Below, in pieces: positions 5,929 to 9,729 of a stretch of 9,729 nt of DNA. This DNA is from an uncultured Bacillota bacterium (GTDB taxonomy: Bacteria > Bacillota > Clostridia > Peptostreptococcales > Anaerovoracaceae), in assembly GCA_946545145.1 (NCBI GenBank), contig CAMNNG010000046.1, positions 1 to 9,729 on the forward strand, read 5' to 3'. Each line of letters begins with the position of its first letter. Within the stretch, counting starts at the first letter, position 1. Position numbers and translations under genes: made by a program. The notes beneath the pieces were generated by a model. It worked only from the letters and a program-made list of their open reading frames with translations. It did not search any database and was not told the DNA's origin.

Positions 5929-7254
5929 ATGAAAACCGAAAAACTCTACACGCAGGATGTATATCTGACCGAGGCCGAGGCCAGAGTCGAACAGATAACC
6001 GAGTCGAAAAAAGGACTCGAGGTGGTTTTGGACCGGACGGTCTTCTTCCCCGAGGGCGGCGGTCAGCCGTGCGACCTTGGTGAGATCTCGGCCGCTGCAG
6101 AGGGCCGGGCAGTTCCTCTCTCCTATGTAAGCGAAAAGGACGAGGTCGTCTTCCACCGGATCGATCCATCGTATTTTGGCGATGGGACTGTCGTTTCAGC
6201 GGAGCAGCTTCCGTTTGCCGAAGGCGACACCGTCAGACTGAAACTCGACTTTGACAGGCGTTTTGAAAACATGCAGCGCCATGCCGGAGAGCATCTTCTC
6301 TCCGGAGTCTTCGCCGACATATACGGCGGAGCGAACAAAGGCTTTCACATGGGCGAGGAGTACATCACGATAGACATCCTCCTCCCTGACCCGGCGGACA
6401 CTGACGCTGCCGATCCCGCTACGGGGAAGGCTCCCGAAAAAGTATCCTGGGACATGGCCATGGTATGCGAAGAAGCTGCCAACAAGGCGATCTGGCGCGA
6501 TCTTCCTATAACGGTAAAATACTTCGACGATGCAGAAGATGCATCGAAAATGCCGCTGAGAAAGCCGCTTACTGACACGATAGCCAGCGGCGAAGCCGGC
6601 GATGTGATCAGCATCGTCACGATCGGCGACGAAAGTGATCCTGTAGACTGCGTCGCGTGCTGCGGCACACATCCATCCACAACGGGTCAGATCGGCCTCG
6701 TCAAGATCTTCAAGGTCGAGAAGAACAAGGAGTACTGGAGGATCTTCTTCGACGCGGGCGCAAGAGCCATGCGCGACTACCGCGAAAAGCACGATGTTCT
6801 GACGCGGGTATCCGACAGATATTCCGCCGGCATCTCGGACTTCGACGAAAAGCTGCGGGCAGAGGAGAAGAAGAATTCCGAAGTTCGCGCACGTCTGGGG
6901 CTGTTCCTGCAGAAGATCCTTCGCGTTCGCGCAGATGAGATCCTGGAAAAGATCGCGGCCGCTCCGGATGAGGTGATCTTCGACTCATTCGATGACATGA
7001 CCTGCGATGATCTGATCAAGATGGCCAAGATGTTTTCGGGCGAAGCCAAAAAGCCCGTCCTGCTCTATTCCGAGCCGGACGGAACTCTCATGCTGTTTTC
7101 TGACGGCAGCGTCCACTGCGGAAAGCTCGTCCGCGAGAACGCCCATATATATAACGGAAAAGGCGGCGGCAGCGATACGCTTGCCCGCGCCATCTTCCCG
7201 AGGAAAGACGACGTTCCGGTCTTCGCCGAACTCGTACGGGCCCATCTGAGATAA
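5929..7254 (+). CDS. alaX: Alanyl-tRNA editing protein, long AlaX type with DHHA1 domain (441 aa)
   Basis: This stand-alone relative of the AlaRS editing domain hydrolyses mischarged Ser- or Gly-tRNA(Ala) in the cytosol. Landmarks in order: FFPEGGGQP (39-47), the zinc-binding RHAGEHLLSG (117-126; His118 and His122), NKGFHMGEE (136-144), and ACCGTHPSTTGQIG (243-256), where Cys244 and His248 complete the zinc site. A helical linker follows (about 280-345), then a C-terminal DHHA1-like region with the Gly-rich loop NGKGGGSDTLARA (409-421). An Ala/Asp/Pro-rich insertion at about 153-172 interrupts the editing domain and looks like a loop. The catalytic and metal residues appear intact. The start at 5929 has an AAGGAAG ribosome site, unlike the gene before it. 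It is the second gene of a two-gene unit and ends at a strong terminator. Confidence 0.92.
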   Translation: MKTEKLYTQDVYLTEAEARVEQITESKKGLEVVLDRTVFFPEGGGQPCDLGEISAAAEGRAVPLSYVSEKDEVVFHRIDPSYFGDGTVVSAEQLPFAEGDTVRLKLDFDRRFENMQRHAGEHLLSGVFADIYGGANKGFHMGEEYITIDILLPDPADTDAADPATGKAPEKVSWDMAMVCEEAANKAIWRDLPITVKYFDDAEDASKMPLRKPLTDTIASGEAGDVISIVTIGDESDPVDCVACCGTHPSTTGQIGLVKIFKVEKNKEYWRIFFDAGARAMRDYREKHDVLTRVSDRYSAGISDFDEKLRAEEKKNSEVRARLGLFLQKILRVRADEILEKIAAAPDEVIFDSFDDMTCDDLIKMAKMFSGEAKKPVLLYSEPDGTLMLFSDGSVHCGKLVRENAHIYNGKGGGSDTLARAIFPRKDDVPVFAELVRAHLR

Positions 7255-7266
7255 CTTCATCTGCAT

Positions 7267-7298
7267 AAAAGCGCGCCTTTCAGATGAGCGCGCTTTTT
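7267..7298. terminator. Bidirectional intrinsic terminator between converging genes
   Basis: AAAAGCGCGC (7267-7276) pairs with GCGCGCTTTT (7288-7297) around an 11-nt loop, giving a GC-rich stem with T-runs on both strands. It lies 12 nt past the alaX stop and about 10 nt past the end of the converging transporter gene, so it can end both transcripts. Confidence 0.9.
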
Positions 7299-7308
7299 AC
7301 GTGTGCTA

Positions 7309-9054
7309 TTACGCCAGCGAATACTTTTCTTTGTATAAATCGAACAACTGCTGGAATACCGGGTTGTCCATCGTCTTGATCTGTCTGAGATACTCGTGCG
7401 GGTCGTTGATCTCCGATTCCGACTCGAGGACGGCAACGGCGATATTCGAACAGTGGTCCGAGATCCTCTCGCAGTTGTTCAGGATGTCAGCGAGGACGAA
7501 GCCTCTTTCGATCGTGCAGTCTCCGCTCTGGAGTCTGTCGATGTGTCCCATCCTTATAGTTTCAGTAAGCATATCGATGACCTGCTCGAGCGGCTCGACC
7601 TTTTCGGCAAGAGCTATATCAGCCGTCTCATATGCTTTAGTAGCTATATGCGTGATCTCCTTGACGGCCTCTTCGAGCACTCCGAGTTCCTTTATGGCCT
7701 GCTCTGAAAGCTCAAGTCTCTTGTCGTTGATCTCATCTGCAGACTCGGCCAGGTTGAGGGCGTGGTCGCTTATTCTCTCAAAGTTGCCTATCGAATGGAG
7801 CATCCTTGCCGTCACCTTGTTGTCTCTTTCAGACAGCGAGCTCTGAGAGAGCCTTACGAGGTAAGCTCCAAGATGGTCTTCGAAAACGTCGATCTTCTCT
7901 TCCATTTTTTTGATCTCGGCGCCGAGCTCTTCCGACGGAGCGTGAAGGTTCTCGATCGCTTTGCTTACTGAATCTTCGGCCATGAGAGCCATCTCTATCG
8001 ACATGCTGCTGCACTCCGAAACGGCGACCGACGGGGTCGCGAACAGTCTTTCGTCGAGGAACGCGATCTGCTCTTCGGGCTCGCTCTTGATCACCTTCTC
8101 GGCAAGTTTGACGAGCTTTCCAGAGAACGGGAGAAGCAGAGCTGTCGTCGCTATGTTGAATATACTGTGACACAGCGCGATGCCGGCGGGGTCTATCATA
8201 TGATCTACGAATGCGAAGTCAACAAGGAAGTGAAGTCCATAGAAGACGATCATGAATATCGTCGTTCCTATGATGTTGAATGAGAGGTGTATGACCGCTA
8301 CCCTCTTTGCGTTAGTTCCAACGCCGATGCTGGAGAGGATAGCAGTCGCGCAGGTTCCGATGTTCTGTCCCATGATGATCGGGATGGCCATGCCGTATGT
8401 CATGCCGCCTGCCATCGACAGGGCCTGCAGCATACCGACAGAAGCGGCTGAGCTCTGGATCACGGCCGTTACGACGAGACCTGTGAGTATGCCCAGAAGC
8501 GGGTTGTTGAATGCTGTGAGTATCTTTGAGAACTGCGGCGAGTCGGCAAGCGGGGCCACCGATCCGCTCATAAGCAGCATGCCGTACATCAATACGGCGA
8601 ATCCGACAAATGCGTTTCCTACGTCTTTTTTCTTCTGAGTTTTTGCGACCATCATCAGCGCGATGCCGATGAATGCAAGAAGCGGTGAGAATGATTCGGG
8701 TTTGAGCATCCTGACGAACGGGTTCTCGCTCGACAGTCCGATAAGGCTCATGATCCAGGCCGTTACCGTGGTTCCTATATTCGAGCCCATGATGACGCCT
8801 ATCGTGTTCCCGAGATTCATGAGGCCCGAGTTGACAAGACCGACAAGCATTACCGTTACCGCTGAAGAACTCTGGATCGCGATCGTTATCACGCATCCCA
8901 TCAGCAGGCCGACGAATCTGTTCTTCGTCATCTTGTCGATGATGGCTTCCATCCTCGAACCGGCTATTTTTTCAAGGCTCTGTGACATCTGATTCATTCC
9001 GAAGATGAAGAATGCCAATCCGCCAAGCAAGGTAAAAACAGAAAAAATAGTCAT
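7309..9054 (-). CDS. Na/Pi cotransporter family protein with C-terminal PhoU-like domain (581 aa)
   Basis: This is a membrane transporter of the NptA/YjbB type, expected to move phosphate with sodium; some bacterial members export phosphate. Two inverted transport repeats are visible: AIQSSSAVTV (59-68) with MGSNIGTTVTA (89-99), and VIQSSAASVG (198-207) with MGQNIGTCATA (228-238), embedded in hydrophobic helices up to about residue 310. The cytoplasmic part from about 345 is all-helical with two PhoU signatures, ERISDHALNLAE (426-437) and ERISDHCSNIAV (529-540), whose acidic residues bind metal in PhoU proteins. The length fits the fused family. The start at 9054 follows GGAGGG at 9 nt. It is a single-gene unit behind a long leader carrying a yybP-ykoY riboswitch and terminator, so it should be induced by manganese. 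I see no Pho box, but none can be excluded by eye. Confidence 0.92.
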   Translation of the reverse strand: MTIFSVFTLLGGLAFFIFGMNQMSQSLEKIAGSRMEAIIDKMTKNRFVGLLMGCVITIAIQSSSAVTVMLVGLVNSGLMNLGNTIGVIMGSNIGTTVTAWIMSLIGLSSENPFVRMLKPESFSPLLAFIGIALMMVAKTQKKKDVGNAFVGFAVLMYGMLLMSGSVAPLADSPQFSKILTAFNNPLLGILTGLVVTAVIQSSAASVGMLQALSMAGGMTYGMAIPIIMGQNIGTCATAILSSIGVGTNAKRVAVIHLSFNIIGTTIFMIVFYGLHFLVDFAFVDHMIDPAGIALCHSIFNIATTALLLPFSGKLVKLAEKVIKSEPEEQIAFLDERLFATPSVAVSECSSMSIEMALMAEDSVSKAIENLHAPSEELGAEIKKMEEKIDVFEDHLGAYLVRLSQSSLSERDNKVTARMLHSIGNFERISDHALNLAESADEINDKRLELSEQAIKELGVLEEAVKEITHIATKAYETADIALAEKVEPLEQVIDMLTETIRMGHIDRLQSGDCTIERGFVLADILNNCERISDHCSNIAVAVLESESEINDPHEYLRQIKTMDNPVFQQLFDLYKEKYSLA

Positions 9055-9131
9055 ACTCTAATACCCTCCGCTATTCACTTCCATTATCACTACTTCCAAT
9101 ATCATTTTCTTAGCTGTTTTTTGCGGTAAGG

Positions 9132-9153
9132 TCGCAGCATATTCGCAGCATAT
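9132..9153 (-). repeat. Perfect 11-bp tandem repeat in the transporter leader
   Basis: TCGCAGCATAT occurs twice head to tail on the plus strand (9132-9142 and 9143-9153), between the riboswitch terminator and the ribosome site of the transporter gene. It could be a binding site in the leader or a chance duplication. Confidence 0.7.
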
Positions 9154-9168
9154 ATGTTCTCATGACAT

Positions 9169-9219
9169 AAAAGAAGCAAGGCTTTCATCACAACAAAGTT
9201 GTGACAAAAGTCTTGCCTC
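9169..9219 (-). terminator. Riboswitch-controlled intrinsic terminator
   Basis: Read on the minus strand, a 22-bp stem (9219-9198 with 9194-9173) has a UUU loop, a few G-U pairs and one A-C mismatch. It is followed by a UUUU run. Its 5' arm includes CUUUUGUC, the segment that closes the manganese riboswitch, so the two structures exclude each other. Confidence 0.82.
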
Positions 9220-9320
9220 TTCGAACATATCCCGGGGCCGCGCCCGTACTGACGAGATATGTTGCGCAATAGCACTAAGCTTTCCGGCCGGGTGCCGTGC
9301 GCTGACTACTCCCCTTTATC
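9203..9320 (-). promoter_or_regulatory. yybP-ykoY manganese riboswitch (ON switch by antitermination)
   Basis: The minus strand carries the hallmark AAAGGGGAGUAG (9317-9306), the second conserved loop region CUCGUCAGUACG within an AACAUAUC/GAUAUGUU stem, and the 3' signature GGCAAGAC. A GCGCA/UGCGC arm with an inner GGCAC/GUGCU stem makes up the other leg, giving the expected two-legged fold. The closing helix pairs GAUAAAG (9320-9314) with CUUUUGUC (9210-9203), leaving one bulge. That 3' strand is also part of the terminator's 5' arm, so Mn2+ binding should let transcription continue. This family usually controls manganese or cation export proteins. The identification is by motif and hand folding, not by a covariance-model search. 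Confidence 0.85.
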
Positions 9321-9328
9321 GCGATTGT

Positions 9329-9358
9329 ACTATAGCAAAGCATCATATACTGCGTCAA
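9329..9358 (-). promoter_or_regulatory. Sigma-A-type promoter for the riboswitch-transporter transcript
   Basis: On the minus strand TTGACG (9358-9353) is followed after 18 bp by TATAGT (9334-9329). An A/T-rich stretch upstream (about 9360-9390) could act as an UP element. Transcription would begin near 9322, immediately before the riboswitch closing helix. Confidence 0.7.
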
Positions 9359-9360
9359 TA

Positions 9361-9563
9361 CTGTATTTTTAAAATCAATAAAACTTTTTCAATTCCATCA
9401 CTTTCTGGGGTCCTTTCTGAACAGATCATCTATTTTGTCTATCGTTTCCGACTGGCAAAAACCTTCCAAACCATCTCATATCAACTGGTCTGTTTCTTTT
9501 ACAAAATGCCTTTCTATGTTGAAAAGCAGCGGGCCAAAATGTAAAGCTGACCTTTCATTTTGC
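9361..9563. other. Non-coding stretch with one small hairpin
   Basis: No open frame with a ribosome site or recognisable product is seen on either strand. The left part is A/T-rich and lies upstream of the riboswitch promoter. Near its right end, CAAAATGTAAAG (9535-9546) and CTTTCATTTTG (9552-9562) form an 11-bp hairpin with a one-base bulge and a 5-nt loop. No T-run follows it, so I do not call it a terminator. Confidence 0.5.
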
Positions 9564-9729
9564 GGGGCGGTGTGTTTCACGTTCGGGCCGTTTCCGCTCT
9601 GTCTTCGCTCCGCTCGCCACTCGCGGACGTCCCTAGCGAAAAATCCGCCTTGCCACTCCCGCTTCGCGGATCGTGGGGCGGTGTGTTTCACGTTCGGGCC
9701 GTTTCCGCTCTGTCTTCGCTCCGCTCGCC
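9564..9729. repeat. GC-rich repeat, 111-bp period, second copy cut by the window edge
   Basis: The 55 bp at 9564-9618 recur without a mismatch at 9675-9729, where the window ends. The start-to-start distance is 111 bp. The 56 bp between them are also GC-rich and contain short dyads (CCGC-TTC-GCGG; GACGTC). The minus strand stays open through the repeat because 111 is a multiple of three, but the predicted peptide is basic, low-complexity and has no ribosome site. I read this as the edge of an intergenic repeat array; the family is unknown to me. Confidence 0.8.

Noticed and set aside
7301..7846. Plus-strand Ser-rich open frame of 181 codons
   Set aside because: It is antisense to the PhoU-like half of the transporter, which has clear family motifs, and it has no recognisable product.
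9476..9691. Minus-strand open frame of 71 codons across the right-edge repeat
   Set aside because: It owes its length to a repeat whose period is a multiple of three, starts at GTG with no ribosome site, and encodes a basic low-complexity peptide.

Overview
The window reads as one continuous piece of bacterial chromosome with moderate-to-high GC, strong Shine-Dalgarno sites and frequent AUA (Ile) and AGG (Arg) codons. Gene content (Clostridia-type long AlaX, type I signal peptidase, Na/Pi-cotransporter with fused PhoU domain, yybP-ykoY riboswitch) points to a Gram-positive anaerobe of the Clostridia (Bacillota). The species cannot be named from sequence alone.

Left part (1-4557, all minus strand, read right to left): lepB (signal peptidase I) overlaps by 4 nt a two-TM protein with a degenerate GGDEF domain. 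After a 102-nt gap comes an ECF-type sigma factor, then a single-TM protein with the layout of an anti-sigma factor. Next are three small membrane proteins (147, 46 and 65 aa) packed with overlapping start/stop codons, and 2 nt later a large secreted protein with a signal peptide, a very acidic linker and an InlB-B-like module. That last gene runs off the left edge. The last four genes look translationally coupled. I infer a cell-surface regulatory and export module: sigma and anti-sigma control, membrane helpers and a surface protein, with a signal peptidase at the head of the cluster.

Middle (4558-7300): a divergent promoter region drives lepB leftwards and a two-gene unit rightwards. The first rightward gene is an unrecognised 397-aa cytosolic protein whose -10 box lies 6 nt before the ATG, so its mRNA is probably leaderless. 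The second is a long alanyl-tRNA editing protein (AlaX with DHHA1 domain). The unit ends at a hairpin terminator that can serve both converging transcripts.

Right part (7301-9360, minus strand): a Na/phosphate cotransporter-PhoU protein sits behind a 5' leader that I read as a yybP-ykoY manganese riboswitch with an overlapping intrinsic terminator and a sigma-A-type promoter. Manganese control of a phosphate transporter is the most unusual regulatory link in the window.

Right edge (9361-9729): no convincing gene. An AT-rich stretch and a small hairpin are followed by a 111-bp-period GC-rich repeat, whose second copy is cut by the window end.
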